56,596 nucleotides of DNA from JAFASC01 sp036265935 (GCA_036265935.1 DATAOB010000013.1:1-56596), one strand, 5' to 3'. Counted from the stretch's first letter, positions 15,994 to 24,972 are shown. The notes: generated from the sequence alone by a model not told the origin. A program made the numbers and translations.

Positions 15994-18174
15994 ATGAACA
16001 TCCAGGTCACGTCCGTTCCGCCGTCCCTGATTCTGTCTGGCCCGGCGGTCCGCAGCCGGATCCGCGAAGGCCAACCCTTCCCGCTGGGCGCGACTTGGGA
16101 CGGAATCGGCGTTAATTTCGCGCTGTTTTCCGCGCACGCCACCAAGGTGGAACTGTGCATCTTCGACATCGACGGCACGACGGAGGTCGAACGGATCGCG
16201 CTGCCCGAATACACGAATGAGGTATGGCACGGCTATCTGCCGGACGCGCGGCCGGGCACCGTCTATGGCTATCGCGTGCATGGGCCTTACGATCCGGCGA
16301 ACGGCCATCGCTTTAATTCGAACAAGCTCCTGGTCGATCCCTATGCGCGCCAGCTCGTCGGCGATCTCCAGTGGAACGAGGCGCTGTTCGGTTACACCGT
16401 CGGTTCGCCCGACGCCGATCTCTCCTTCGACGAGCGCGACAGCGCGCGTTACGTGCCGAAATGCCGGGTGATCGACCCGGCTTTCACCTGGGGCGAGGAA
16501 CGCAAGCCGAAGACGCCATGGCAGCGCACGATCATCTACGAGACGCATGTGCGCGGCTACACGATGCGCCATCCCGGCGTGCCGGAGCATTTCCGCGGCA
16601 CCTTTTCCGGCATGATGTCGCCGGAGGTGATCGACTACATTGCAAATCTCGGCGTGAGCGCAGTCGAGTTTCTACCGATCCACGCTTTCGTCGACGACGA
16701 TTATCTCGTGCGGAAGGGCCTGAAGAACTATTGGGGCTACAACACGCTCGCCTTCTTCGCGCCGAAGCCGCGCTATCTGGCGACGCCCTTCGTCAACGAG
16801 TTCAAGGAAATGGTCAGCCATTTCCACGATCGGAGCATCGAGGTGATCTTGGACGTGGTCTACAATCATTCGGCGGAGGGCAATGAGCTCGGGCCGACGC
16901 TGTCGCTGAAAGGCATCGACAACGCCTCGTATTATCGGCTGGCACCTGACAAGCGCTATTACATCAACGATACCGGCACCGGAAACACGATCAACTTAAG
17001 TCATCAGGGCGTGCTTAAGATGGTCACCGATTCGCTGCGCTATTGGGCAACCGACATGCGTGTCGATGGCTTCCGTTTCGATCTCGCGACGATCCTGGCA
17101 CGCGAGCCGCACGGCTTCGACGAGGGCGGCGGATTTCTCGATTCCTGCCGGCAGGATCCGGTGCTGAGCGGTGTTAAGCTCATCGCCGAGCCCTGGGATT
17201 GCGGGCCGGGCGGCTATCAGGTCGGCCATTTCTCGCCGGGCTGGGCGGAGTGGAACGACCGCTATCGCGATACGATGCGCGCCTATTGGCGCGGCGATGA
17301 CGGCAAATTGCAGGAGCTTGCCGCGCGCCTCTCGGGCTCCGCCGATCTCTTCGACAAGCGGGGACGCCGGCCGACCGCATCGGTCAACTTCATCACCGCG
17401 CATGACGGTTTCACGCTGAACGATCTCGTCTCTTATAACGACAAGCACAACGAGGCGAATGGCGAAGACAACAAGGACGGTCACTCCCACAATCTGTCCT
17501 GCAATTACGGCGCCGAAGGCCCGACCGACGATGCCGAAATCCGCCGCACGCGCTTCCGCCAGATGGGCAATTTCCTTGCGACACTGCTTTTCTCGCAGGG
17601 CACGCCGATGATTCTCGCCGGCGACGAGTTCGCCCGCACGCAAAAAGGCAACAACAACGCCTATGCCCAGGATAACGAGATCAGCTGGGTAGATTGGGAC
17701 GCGATCGACGACGATGCGCGCGCGCTCACCGGCTTTACGCGCAAATTGATCCAGCTGCGCAAGGACTTGCCGGTCCTGCGGCGGAATCGATTCCTGACCG
17801 GCGCGTTCGACGACGAGCTGCAGGTCAAGGACGTGGCATGGCTGTCGCCGACTGGCGCTGAACTCACGCAGGAACAGTGGAGCGACGCCAAGGCGCGCTC
17901 CCTCGGCGTGCTGCTTGACGGACGCGCGCAAGCAACAGGGATTCGCAAGCGCGGGCACGATGTCACCGTACTGCTTTTGCTCAACGCCTACCACGAGCCG
18001 GTCGAATTCTCTCTGCCGCAAGCGCAGGGCGGCTCCGCCTGGGACCGGCTCGTCGACACCAACGAGCCGGAGGCGGAGAAGACAAAATTTGCTTTTAAGA
18101 AAAAATATCTGGTCACCGGCCGCTCGCTCGTGCTTTTCCAGCTGGTGGGATCGGAAAAGGCGAAGAAAGCCTAG
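15994..18174 (+). CDS. glgX: Glycogen debranching enzyme GlgX
   Basis: A 726-residue GH13 isoamylase-type enzyme that cleaves alpha-1,6 branches of phosphorylase-limited glycogen. An N-terminal CBM48-like domain (GATWDGIGVNFALFSAHATK) precedes the barrel. The nucleophile Asp is in RVDGFRFDLATIL (about residue 363), the acid/base Glu in LIAEPWDCGPGGYQ (about 399), and the transition-state Asp in NFITAHDGFTLNDLV. The QGTPMILAGDEFARTQ signature is also present. I chose ATG 15994 (MNIQVTSV): the 52 residues before it are Arg-rich, unlike the family, and read through intergenic DNA. No other glg genes are in the window. It is followed closely by a lipid kinase gene. Confidence 0.96.
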   Translation: MNIQVTSVPPSLILSGPAVRSRIREGQPFPLGATWDGIGVNFALFSAHATKVELCIFDIDGTTEVERIALPEYTNEVWHGYLPDARPGTVYGYRVHGPYDPANGHRFNSNKLLVDPYARQLVGDLQWNEALFGYTVGSPDADLSFDERDSARYVPKCRVIDPAFTWGEERKPKTPWQRTIIYETHVRGYTMRHPGVPEHFRGTFSGMMSPEVIDYIANLGVSAVEFLPIHAFVDDDYLVRKGLKNYWGYNTLAFFAPKPRYLATPFVNEFKEMVSHFHDRSIEVILDVVYNHSAEGNELGPTLSLKGIDNASYYRLAPDKRYYINDTGTGNTINLSHQGVLKMVTDSLRYWATDMRVDGFRFDLATILAREPHGFDEGGGFLDSCRQDPVLSGVKLIAEPWDCGPGGYQVGHFSPGWAEWNDRYRDTMRAYWRGDDGKLQELAARLSGSADLFDKRGRRPTASVNFITAHDGFTLNDLVSYNDKHNEANGEDNKDGHSHNLSCNYGAEGPTDDAEIRRTRFRQMGNFLATLLFSQGTPMILAGDEFARTQKGNNNAYAQDNEISWVDWDAIDDDARALTGFTRKLIQLRKDLPVLRRNRFLTGAFDDELQVKDVAWLSPTGAELTQEQWSDAKARSLGVLLDGRAQATGIRKRGHDVTVLLLLNAYHEPVEFSLPQAQGGSAWDRLVDTNEPEAEKTKFAFKKKYLVTGRSLVLFQLVGSEKAKKA

Positions 18175-18190
18175 CGATGATCTACTTTGA

Positions 18191-19069
18191 ATGAATTCGA
18201 CCGCCCTGCTTGTCGTCAATACGAAAAGCCGGTCCGGGGAGCGCCTCTGCGCGAGCTTGGGCGATCTGCTCGCTGAGCGCGGCATTCAGCCCTTGCATGC
18301 AGGATGCGAGGACCGGGACGCGCTGCCGCAGGCGATCCTCGACAACAAAGACAAAATTGATTGCGTGGTCATTGCCGGCGGCGACGGCACCTTGAATGCG
18401 GCCGCCCCGGGCTTGTTGAGCAGCGCTCTGCCGCTCGGCATCGTCCCCGCTGGAACTGCCAACGACCTCGCGCGCACGCTCGGCATACCCGACGATCCGA
18501 TCGAGGCGCTCGACATCATCGCGCGCGGCGAGGAACGGCGCGTCGATATCGGCCGCGTCAACGATCACCTGTTTTTCAATGTCGCGAGCATAGGGCTTAG
18601 CGTTGCGCTCGCGCGCGCGATGTCGCGCGAGACGAAACGGCGCCTCGGCCGCTTGAGCTACGGGCTCGCGGCGTTGCGCGTGATGTCGCGTGCCCGCCCC
18701 TTTTCCGCGCTCATCGTCAGCGAGGGCGACGTCGCACGGGTGAAAACGTTCCAGATCGCGGTTGGCAATGGCCGCTATTACGGCGGTGGCAATGCCGTGG
18801 AAAAATCGGCGGAGATCGATGACGGCCGTCTTGATCTGTACAGCCTCGAAATGGATAACCTCTGGAAGCTCGCGTGGATGGCGCCGTCGTTCCGCTCCGG
18901 CGAGCACGGCGCGTTCGAGGAAGTGCGCGCGGTGCGCGGCAGAAACTTCGAGATTCATACCCGCCGACCCCGCCGGGTGAATGCTGACGGCGAAATTCTG
19001 ACCACCACGCCGGCCCGATTTTCGATTATACCGGGGGCGATCCGGGTGTTTGCGCCGCCGCCAGGCTGA
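18191..19069 (+). CDS. YegS/DgkB-type lipid kinase
   Basis: A 292-residue diacylglycerol-kinase-catalytic-domain protein. The ATP-site motif VVIAGGDGTLNAA is near residue 60, followed by PLGIVPAGTANDLARTLGIP. The second-domain signatures FFNVASIGLSVALAR and VGNGRYYGGG complete the family pattern, and IDDGRLDLYSL near the end is the conserved DG-L-D motif. Such enzymes phosphorylate a lipid hydroxyl (diacylglycerol, phosphatidylglycerol or sphingoid-like) at the inner membrane; the true substrate is unknown. It starts 16 bp after glgX and may be cotranscribed. Confidence 0.9.
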   Translation: MNSTALLVVNTKSRSGERLCASLGDLLAERGIQPLHAGCEDRDALPQAILDNKDKIDCVVIAGGDGTLNAAAPGLLSSALPLGIVPAGTANDLARTLGIPDDPIEALDIIARGEERRVDIGRVNDHLFFNVASIGLSVALARAMSRETKRRLGRLSYGLAALRVMSRARPFSALIVSEGDVARVKTFQIAVGNGRYYGGGNAVEKSAEIDDGRLDLYSLEMDNLWKLAWMAPSFRSGEHGAFEEVRAVRGRNFEIHTRRPRRVNADGEILTTTPARFSIIPGAIRVFAPPPG

Positions 19070-19086
19070 GCCTGACTGGTGAAGCG

Positions 19087-19112
19087 GGAACTCCGCTCTC
19101 CGGCGGCACGTT
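19087..19112 (+). promoter_or_regulatory. EcfG-type general stress promoter upstream of PRC-barrel gene
   Basis: GGAAC at 19087-19091, 17 bases, then CGTT at 19109-19112: a perfect match to the alphaproteobacterial sigma-EcfG consensus GGAAC-N16/17-CGTT. The predicted transcription start would lie about 30 bases before the ATG of the PRC-barrel gene at 19152. Confidence 0.8.
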
Positions 19113-19151
19113 TTCACACCGAGCAAGCCAGGCAAATCCTGGGAGGCACTG

Positions 19152-19535
19152 ATGCACAGCCCCGCCGCTTCCACTCCTTCCGCCCATGAGAGCCACCGCC
19201 TGATTGCCAGCGACAAGGTCGAGGGTACCAAGGTCCGCCGCCCGAACGGCAAGACGGTTGGCGAGATCATGCGGGTGATGATCGATAAGAGGACGGGCCA
19301 GGTTGCTTATGCCGTCATGAGTTTCGGCGGTTTCCTCGGCATCGGCTCGGATTTCTATCCGCTGCCCTGGGATAGGCTCACCTACAACCCGCGGCTCGAC
19401 GCCTACGAGCTCGACATCACCGAAGAGCAGCTGCGCAAGGCGCCAAAATTCGACAAGGGCGCGGCCTCGAATTGGTCGGCCGAAGAAGGCAAGCGCATCA
19501 GCGACTATTACAATCTGCCGATGAGCGGGATGTAA
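19152..19535 (+). CDS. PRC-barrel domain protein
   Basis: A 127-residue soluble protein with a PRC-barrel domain. VEGTKVRRPNGKTVGEIM, MIDKRTGQVAYAVMSFGGFL, then GSDFYPLPWDRLTYN match the beta-barrel strands shared by photosynthetic reaction centre H subunits and RimM. Stand-alone forms are frequent in Hyphomicrobiales and often belong to the general stress regulon. The perfect EcfG-type promoter 40 bp upstream supports that here. GGGAGG sits about 6 bases before the ATG. Molecular role unknown; it is probably cytoplasmic as no signal peptide is visible. Confidence 0.9.
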   Translation: MHSPAASTPSAHESHRLIASDKVEGTKVRRPNGKTVGEIMRVMIDKRTGQVAYAVMSFGGFLGIGSDFYPLPWDRLTYNPRLDAYELDITEEQLRKAPKFDKGAASNWSAEEGKRISDYYNLPMSGM

Positions 19536-19537
19536 TC

Positions 19538-19732
19538 TCAGAAGCCCGGTTTCGGCGGATTGGCGGGATTCGGCTGCGGCGCGCCGGGATCGATCACGTC
19601 GGGATCGCGCAGCGGCGGAATTGGCTCGTCGCCGGGAGCATCGACCGGATACGGCGAAGGGTCGGGGTCGGGGATCACCGAGGGAGATGGCGGCGGCACT
19701 TCGCCGCCGGGATCGGGCTTTTGCGCTGGCAT
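19538..19732 (-). CDS. Small proline-rich protein
   Basis: 64 residues, nearly a third of them proline, with Asp-Pro repeats (DPDPSPYPVDAPGDEPIPP). There is no signal peptide and no hydrophobic segment. ATG 19732 has GCGGAG 8 bases upstream. Comparable short Pro/Asp-rich hypothetical proteins occur in Rhizobiales, and the product is likely disordered. It ends 2 bp from the convergent PRC-barrel gene. It could still be a chance frame in GC-rich DNA. Confidence 0.5.
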   Translation of the reverse strand: MPAQKPDPGGEVPPPSPSVIPDPDPSPYPVDAPGDEPIPPLRDPDVIDPGAPQPNPANPPKPGF

Positions 19733-19798
19733 TCATGGGCTCCGCTTAGGGAATGCGGATAACCGATCGCTCGGATTGCGGTTCCTTTCTTCGCGCCG

Positions 19799-20785
19799 CT
19801 ATTCTTCCTCGAGCCGGCGCTTCTTGCGCAAACACGAGCGCGCGATTTGCGCGAGACGTTGGCGCTCCTCGCTCTGCAGCCTGTTGGCAATCGTGCGCAT
19901 CCACAGGTCTTGTTCGCGCAATTCGTCGGCGATGCAGGTGCAAACGGCGCTGCATATCGTCTGCTTCTGTCCCACATCTTCGCATTGCGCACGACAGGAC
20001 GACATGTAATGCGCCTCCGCTGATGCGCCATGCGGCGGCACAATCGTGGCTGATAGCCAGACTAAGCCGAAGAAGATCGGCTGATGCACGAGATAAACTG
20101 CCAGACTGTGGCGCCCGCCGAAAACGATGCCGCGCGAGAAAAGATTTCGCGGCTGCCAACGTGCCAAGCGCTCGCGCGACGCGAAGCGGTCCCCGAGCTT
20201 CATCGCGGCGAGACCGAGGAGTAACACACCGGCCCATGGCAGGATTGGCCAATAGTCGTTCGTGCGTGGTTCGAACGTCGACAATCCCGTCCACCACCAG
20301 ATCGGCGCGTCGAAACTCGGCGAAACGAAAAGCCGCGGCGCGGCGATCACGAGAAGCGCCGCGATCCCGACTATCCACCACGGCAGGAACAGAAACGGCA
20401 ACGCGATCAGGCTCGCGAGTGCGATACAATGCAGAATGCCGAAGAAGATGAATCCCTCGGGAACGAAAATGTACGTCGCGACGCTGACGGCGCCGGCCGC
20501 GGCGATGATGATCGCGAGGTGGCTGAGATAAGCGCGGGCGCGAAACCTCGGCACATGCGCAAGAACGAGGCTTAGGCCGGCAAGCGAGAGAAAGGTCGAG
20601 CCGATCGTCTCGGCAAAAACCCTGAAGGCAGGGTTAAAGACGATGCGCGGATCGATATAGCCGAAAAAAGAGAGATCCCAGGTCAGGTGAAAGGCAAACA
20701 TCGCGACGATCGCGATGCCGCGTACCGCATCGATCAGCGGAATGCGGGCGGCGCCCCTCCGCCGCAGGATGTTCGCGAGCGACAC
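19799..20785 (-). CDS. DUF1624 membrane protein (heparan-alpha-glucosaminide N-acetyltransferase-like)
   Basis: A 328-residue polytopic inner-membrane protein with about seven transmembrane helices in its first 240 residues. The family opening RIPLIDAVRGIAIVAMFAFH (near residue 14) and WDLSFFGYI are visible, as is HSLAVYLVHQP near the last helix. The first loop carries the conserved D-x-x-RG-x-A...H pattern of HGSNAT-like acyltransferases, which move an acyl group across the membrane to a sugar. A soluble C-terminal tail of about 80 residues contains a cysteine cluster (SSCRAQC, ICSAVCTC). The GTG start lies 3 bp after the stop of the exported-protein gene, suggesting cotranscription. Confidence 0.88.
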   Translation of the reverse strand: MSLANILRRRGAARIPLIDAVRGIAIVAMFAFHLTWDLSFFGYIDPRIVFNPAFRVFAETIGSTFLSLAGLSLVLAHVPRFRARAYLSHLAIIIAAAGAVSVATYIFVPEGFIFFGILHCIALASLIALPFLFLPWWIVGIAALLVIAAPRLFVSPSFDAPIWWWTGLSTFEPRTNDYWPILPWAGVLLLGLAAMKLGDRFASRERLARWQPRNLFSRGIVFGGRHSLAVYLVHQPIFFGLVWLSATIVPPHGASAEAHYMSSCRAQCEDVGQKQTICSAVCTCIADELREQDLWMRTIANRLQSEERQRLAQIARSCLRKKRRLEEE

Positions 20786-20788
20786 GCG

Positions 20789-21757
20789 TCAGGTGGGCTC
20801 GGGCGCCGCCGCGGCAAAGTGGCTGAAAATCATGTCCGGTGCGCTGAGATTATGCCGCGATTGTTGGCGGCGGCCGGCCCAGAGCTCAGTGACAGCGGGC
20901 GCGCCGGAAAAGGTCAGCACGGGCGATTCGTCCCAAGTGGAGGCGCCCGGCGCACGCCACGCGACGCGCGAGACATCGGCGACATGATCGGTCGTATACA
21001 TCGAGCGCAGGGAGGCGAACGGGCGCTTGTCGGGCATCGCGCCGGAATAAGCCACGTCGAGCTTGATCTCACTTTGATCGATGCCGGCGAATGCCACCCG
21101 CGCCAAGCCGCCACGGGCGAAATCGAGATTGAAGCTCAACGTCTTCGGGTCGAATTCGACTTTATTCAACACGACAAGCGGCCGCTCCTGGATTTCCACC
21201 GGTCCGACAAGGAACGAAGACCCATAGGCAGTCCAATTCAATTTGCCGAACGGCAACGGCCGCGCGCGCCAATAGCCGTCGCGCGGATAGATAACGAGCA
21301 CCTCCGCCGGCTGTCCGCGATAGCGCAGCCAGAGCTGCAAGAGATGAAAGCCGGTCTCGATACGGTCGCCGATCTGGACCGGAACGTCCTCCTGGCGCCA
21401 GAAGCTTGGGTAACTGAGGCCAACCAGCCAGAAGTCCGGGCTCGACCAGATGCGCGCCTTGCGCTCCGGACTGGGAAAGGAGCCATCGTCGGAAATATCG
21501 CAGGCGCTAAAGTCGGGGTCGGCGCGGTCGTGTCCGACCGATGCGATATAAGAGGGGTGAACGGCGCGTACGCGCATGCGGTGTACTTGCGGTGAGAGGA
21601 AATCGATCTGGACATTGTCCTTTTCAGCGCAGACTTCCGGCTCACTGTGATTAGTGACGGAGACGGCGAGGTCCTGGTTTTGTGCAAGCGCGTTGCGCAC
21701 TGAGATAAACGGCGCCAGCCCTACACCGCTAGCGAATGCACGACGCGTCAGGTTCAC
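20789..21757 (-). CDS. Tat-exported protein of unknown function
   Basis: 322 residues with an N-terminal LTRRAFASGVGLAPFISV: a twin-arginine export signal with a short hydrophobic core, ending near NALAQ. The mature part is beta-rich with many aromatic residues (DFWLVGLSYPSFW, VLVIYPRDGYWRARP, WTAYGSSFLVGP). No catalytic motif that I can assign is visible. Tat export hints at folding or cofactor loading before transport. It is paired with the DUF1624 membrane protein, so a role in periplasmic carbohydrate modification is possible but only inferred from that neighbour. Confidence 0.75.
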   Translation of the reverse strand: MNLTRRAFASGVGLAPFISVRNALAQNQDLAVSVTNHSEPEVCAEKDNVQIDFLSPQVHRMRVRAVHPSYIASVGHDRADPDFSACDISDDGSFPSPERKARIWSSPDFWLVGLSYPSFWRQEDVPVQIGDRIETGFHLLQLWLRYRGQPAEVLVIYPRDGYWRARPLPFGKLNWTAYGSSFLVGPVEIQERPLVVLNKVEFDPKTLSFNLDFARGGLARVAFAGIDQSEIKLDVAYSGAMPDKRPFASLRSMYTTDHVADVSRVAWRAPGASTWDESPVLTFSGAPAVTELWAGRRQQSRHNLSAPDMIFSHFAAAAPEPT

Positions 21758-21954
21758 TTCGTTCTCCGGGTCGATCCTCGCGTATAAAAATCATAGACTT
21801 CCCGGAAAGGATAGAGCCTTTGCACAGCAAAACCGCCCTTTGGCCGCACCTAAGCTATGCCTGGTGCGACGTTACCTCCTAGGTCTGAACACGGCTTCCC
21901 ATTTACGCAAACCGTAGTATACTGCAGGTTGCATTAATATTCGGGAGAAGGACC

Positions 21955-22731
21955 ACGCGAAAAGTTCTTTGGACAGTTGACGGCGATAAGGACGGACTCC
22001 TCGACAGGGCAAACTATATTCGAGCTCAAGCAGTCTGTGTTCGTACTACGAGCGAGTGGCTGCGTGGCTCCATCAAGGAAATAAACAAAGCCGGTTTTGC
22101 CGTATACGCATGGCGGTGGCCTTCTGTTGATCCCGAGGCACACAGCAATCATCATTACGCGCTCAGCGAAGCGAAATACGCTCTTGATCTCATAGGGGAG
22201 GGGCTGGACGGCTATATAGTCGATCCCGAGGCAGACGACGAAAGGCTGACGGATAATTGGAATGACGCCAAATGGGCGGATTTGGCCAATCGGTTTTGCG
22301 ACATTGTAAAACTCGCCGGTCGTAAAGCTAACAGGCGCTTTGTTTTTGGCACTACCTCAGGCTGCGACTATCCCGTGATCAAGCCTAAAATCCCGTGGAG
22401 CGCCTTTGTGGCGCATTCGGATGCGGTTTACCCGCAGACCTACTGGGCACCTAATTTCAAAAAGGCGAAGAGAACGACGCCGGATGCAGCATACAAGATC
22501 GGGATGGATGCCTGGCAAGCGGTCGTACCGCAATCGATGAACATGGTTCCCATTATGGGTGAAATCTCCACCAACAAACCAGATGAGATAAACCGCTTTG
22601 GGGAAATACTAGCTGCTAACGGCGAAGCCGAGGTCCATATTTATACGTATAGCAAGGCGTTACTCAACAGCAAATATAACGAAATGTGGAGTGCCGTCAG
22701 AAACTTGGGAAGTACAGCACTGATTTCGTAA
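21955..22731 (+). CDS. Glycosidase-like (TIM-barrel) protein lacking a canonical start codon
   Basis: One frame is open from 21889 to 22731 and reads as a good protein: VLWTVDGDKDGLLDRANYI, AGFAVYAWRWPSVDP, GLDGYIVDPEADDERL, then FVFGTTSGCDYPVI and HSDAVYPQTYW. The repeated strand-acid pattern suggests a TIM-barrel glycoside-hydrolase-like fold (compare GH25-like proteins), but I cannot name the family. No ATG, GTG or TTG occurs in frame before 22282, far inside the fold. A strong ribosome-binding site (GGGAGAAGG, 21943-21951) precedes ACG at 21955, which is exactly where a start is expected. This is either an ACG start or an ATG lost by one substitution. GC is clearly lower than in the neighbours, suggesting transfer. 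Confidence 0.65.
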   Translation, partial: TRKVLWTVDGDKDGLLDRANYIRAQAVCVRTTSEWLRGSIKEINKAGFAVYAWRWPSVDPEAHSNHHYALSEAKYALDLIGEGLDGYIVDPEADDERLTDNWNDAKWADLANRFCDIVKLAGRKANRRFVFGTTSGCDYPVIKPKIPWSAFVAHSDAVYPQTYWAPNFKKAKRTTPDAAYKIGMDAWQAVVPQSMNMVPIMGEISTNKPDEINRFGEILAANGEAEVHIYTYSKALLNSKYNEMWSAVRNLGSTALIS

Positions 22732-22744
22732 ATTCATTTGGCTC

Positions 22745-24802
22745 CTATTCCACCCGCACGGTGACGGAATCCGTCGCGCCCCTGGCATCGATGACGGAGA
22801 CGCGTGCAAAACCGGCCCCATCGGGCGCCCAGTTCGCCTGCCGGCGCAGATCCGGCGTGCCGAGCGGCGCGCCGTTGACGATCCAAGTCAGCGGCGGTAC
22901 GCCGCCCTGCGCTTTCAGCGCTAGCGAGCTCGCCTCAAGGCGGCCCAAGCCCAGATCGACGCGCGCGCCGTTTGGCGGAAAAGCGATGCGTAAGGCCGGC
23001 GCGTTTGCGCTTGCCAGCACTTTCGCCGCGTCCTGGCGAAGGTGCCGAAGCGGCGGCGGCAAGCTCGACGAGCGTGCCACCAGCGCATCGCGCGGTCTTG
23101 CCGGCAGTTCGGGGTCGGTGCCGATCCGCGCGAACGCGTCGAAAAGAATCGGCGCGGCGACACGCCGGCCGACAAGTCCCGGCACTGACGCATTGTCCGG
23201 TCGTCCAACCCAGACCGCGATCGTGTGGCGGCGGTCGTAGCCGACCGCAAACGCGTCGCGATAGCCGTACGACGTGCCGGTCTTGTAAGCGATGCGCCCG
23301 GCCGGCGCGTTCTGCGGCGGCGGCGCGCCGCGCAAGATGTCGCCGATGTACCAGGCGGCGAGCGGCTCGGCGATTTGCCGCCCGGCCGGCTTTGGCGCGA
23401 CGCCGATCGCCTCGATCAGCGGCGGCACGTCGCCGCCGCGCGCGAGCCCGGCATAAAGGCGTGCGAGATCGGCGAGCTTGATGCCGAGCCCGCCAAGTCC
23501 CACGGCGAGATTCGGTGCGCTGTCGCCGGCAAGCGCGATGTCGGCGCCGGCATTGCGCAGCCGCGCGAGAAACCGCGCCGGGCCGATCTGATCCAAAAGC
23601 TCGATCGTCGGCACGTTGAGCGACATTTGCAGCGCGCGCCGCGCCGTGACGGAACCCTGATAGGCGAGATCGAAATTTTCCGGCTGCCACACGCCCCAGC
23701 GCGACGGTCTATCGTCGAGGATCGTCTCGGGATGCGCGATGCCGTTCTCGAAGGCGAGCGCATAGATGAACGGTTTTAACGCCGAACCTGGCGAGCGCAG
23801 CGCCTGCGTCATGTCGATGCCGCCGCCGCGCTCGATCGAAAAATAATCCGCGGCGCCAACATGGGCGCGCACTTCGCCCGTCGCATCGTCAATGACGAGG
23901 ATTGCGGCCGAGACTTTCGCGCCGACGCGCTGCACGCTGTCGCGCGCCAGCGCTTCGAGGCTTTGCTGCCACCTCGCGTCGATCGTGAGCTTGTGGATGG
24001 GCGCGTCGGGCGCAGCGCGCAAAGCCGCTTCCGCCGCATGCGGCGCCAGCACCGGAAACGCACGCCGTGCGCGCGGCACGGGTTCGGCTTTGGCGAGCGC
24101 CGCTTCGGCGGGCGCAAGCACTTCGTTGGCGACGGCGCGATCGAGCACGCGATCGCGCGCTGCACGCGATGCGTCCGCACCGCGATCCGGGCGGCGCAGT
24201 TCCGGCGATTGCGGCAGCGCGACGAGAAGCGCGGCCTCGCTCCATGACAAGCGTTTCGGCTCCTTGCCGAAATAGGCGAGGCTCGCTGCGCGAATGCCTT
24301 CGAGATTGCCGCCGTAAGGCGCGAGCGCGAGGTAGAGCTCGAGGATGTCGCGCTTCGACAGCCGCTTCTCAAGTTCGAGCGCGCGCGCGATCTGACGCGC
24401 TTTAGTGGCGAGCGAGCGCTCCTCGCGCGGCTCGATCAGCCGCGCGACCTGCATCGTCAGCGTCGAGCCGCCGGAAACAATGTGCCCGCGCGATGCGAAT
24501 TGCAGCGCGGCGCGGATAAGCGCGAGCCAATCGACGCCGCCATGCCGGTCGAAGCGGCGATCTTCGTAGGCTTTCAACAGCGCGAAGAAGCGCGGATCGA
24601 TGTCAGCGGTGGTGACCGGCAGACACCAGCGGCCCTCCTGCGTCGTGAAGGCGCGCAAGAGCACGCCGTTGCGGTCGGTGACGATCGGCGAGCGCTGGGC
24701 GGCCTGCGATAGATCGAGGGGCCCAAGCACGTGCGTTGTGGCCAGCCATGTAGTTGGGAGTGCAATCCCGAGCAGGGCGACACCAATGATCGTTAGCCAC
24801 AT
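22745..24802 (-). CDS. pbpC: Penicillin-binding protein 1C
   Basis: 685 residues, bifunctional: glycosyltransferase GT51 (about 45-215; AYEDRRFDRHGGVD, SGGSTLTMQVARLI) and transpeptidase (about 290-540; SPGSALKPFIYAL with the active-site Ser, MSLNVPTIELL, YKTGTSYGYRDAFAVGY). A C-terminal BiPBP_C domain (about 595-685) is complete. One N-terminal membrane anchor is visible (WLTIIGVALLGIALPTTWL). It acts in the periplasm on peptidoglycan. I chose ATG 24802: it directly precedes the anchor, and the frame upstream only translates repeat R2d and antisense of the next gene. That ATG lies inside the repeat. The pairing with an alpha-2-macroglobulin gene is the classic arrangement. Confidence 0.95.
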   Translation of the reverse strand: MWLTIIGVALLGIALPTTWLATTHVLGPLDLSQAAQRSPIVTDRNGVLLRAFTTQEGRWCLPVTTADIDPRFFALLKAYEDRRFDRHGGVDWLALIRAALQFASRGHIVSGGSTLTMQVARLIEPREERSLATKARQIARALELEKRLSKRDILELYLALAPYGGNLEGIRAASLAYFGKEPKRLSWSEAALLVALPQSPELRRPDRGADASRAARDRVLDRAVANEVLAPAEAALAKAEPVPRARRAFPVLAPHAAEAALRAAPDAPIHKLTIDARWQQSLEALARDSVQRVGAKVSAAILVIDDATGEVRAHVGAADYFSIERGGGIDMTQALRSPGSALKPFIYALAFENGIAHPETILDDRPSRWGVWQPENFDLAYQGSVTARRALQMSLNVPTIELLDQIGPARFLARLRNAGADIALAGDSAPNLAVGLGGLGIKLADLARLYAGLARGGDVPPLIEAIGVAPKPAGRQIAEPLAAWYIGDILRGAPPPQNAPAGRIAYKTGTSYGYRDAFAVGYDRRHTIAVWVGRPDNASVPGLVGRRVAAPILFDAFARIGTDPELPARPRDALVARSSSLPPPLRHLRQDAAKVLASANAPALRIAFPPNGARVDLGLGRLEASSLALKAQGGVPPLTWIVNGAPLGTPDLRRQANWAPDGAGFARVSVIDARGATDSVTVRVE

Positions 24803-24953
24803 CCCCGGACGCCGAAGGCGATCCGGGGTCCAGGGGCAGATGCGCTTGCTCTGCAGACGCAAAAGTATCTGCCCCTGGGTCCCGGATGCGGCAACGCATG
24901 CAAGCTTGCGCAGCCTGCGTAAACTTGGCTGCGTGCCGCTCCGGGAATGTGGT
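24791..24953. repeat. Palindromic repeat family R2, copy d
   Basis: About 160 bp with inverted ends (GTTAGCCACATCCCCGGA at the left, TCCGGGAATGTGG at the right) and an inner pair around GATCCGGGGTCCAGGGGCAGA / TCTGCCCCTGGGTCCCGGA. Related copies are at 35892-36077, 36128-36266 and 36638-36801. It separates pbpC from the alpha-2-macroglobulin gene, and its left edge encodes the first codons of pbpC. Confidence 0.85.
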
Positions 24954-24972
24954 GCCATATTTTTTCGAATCT

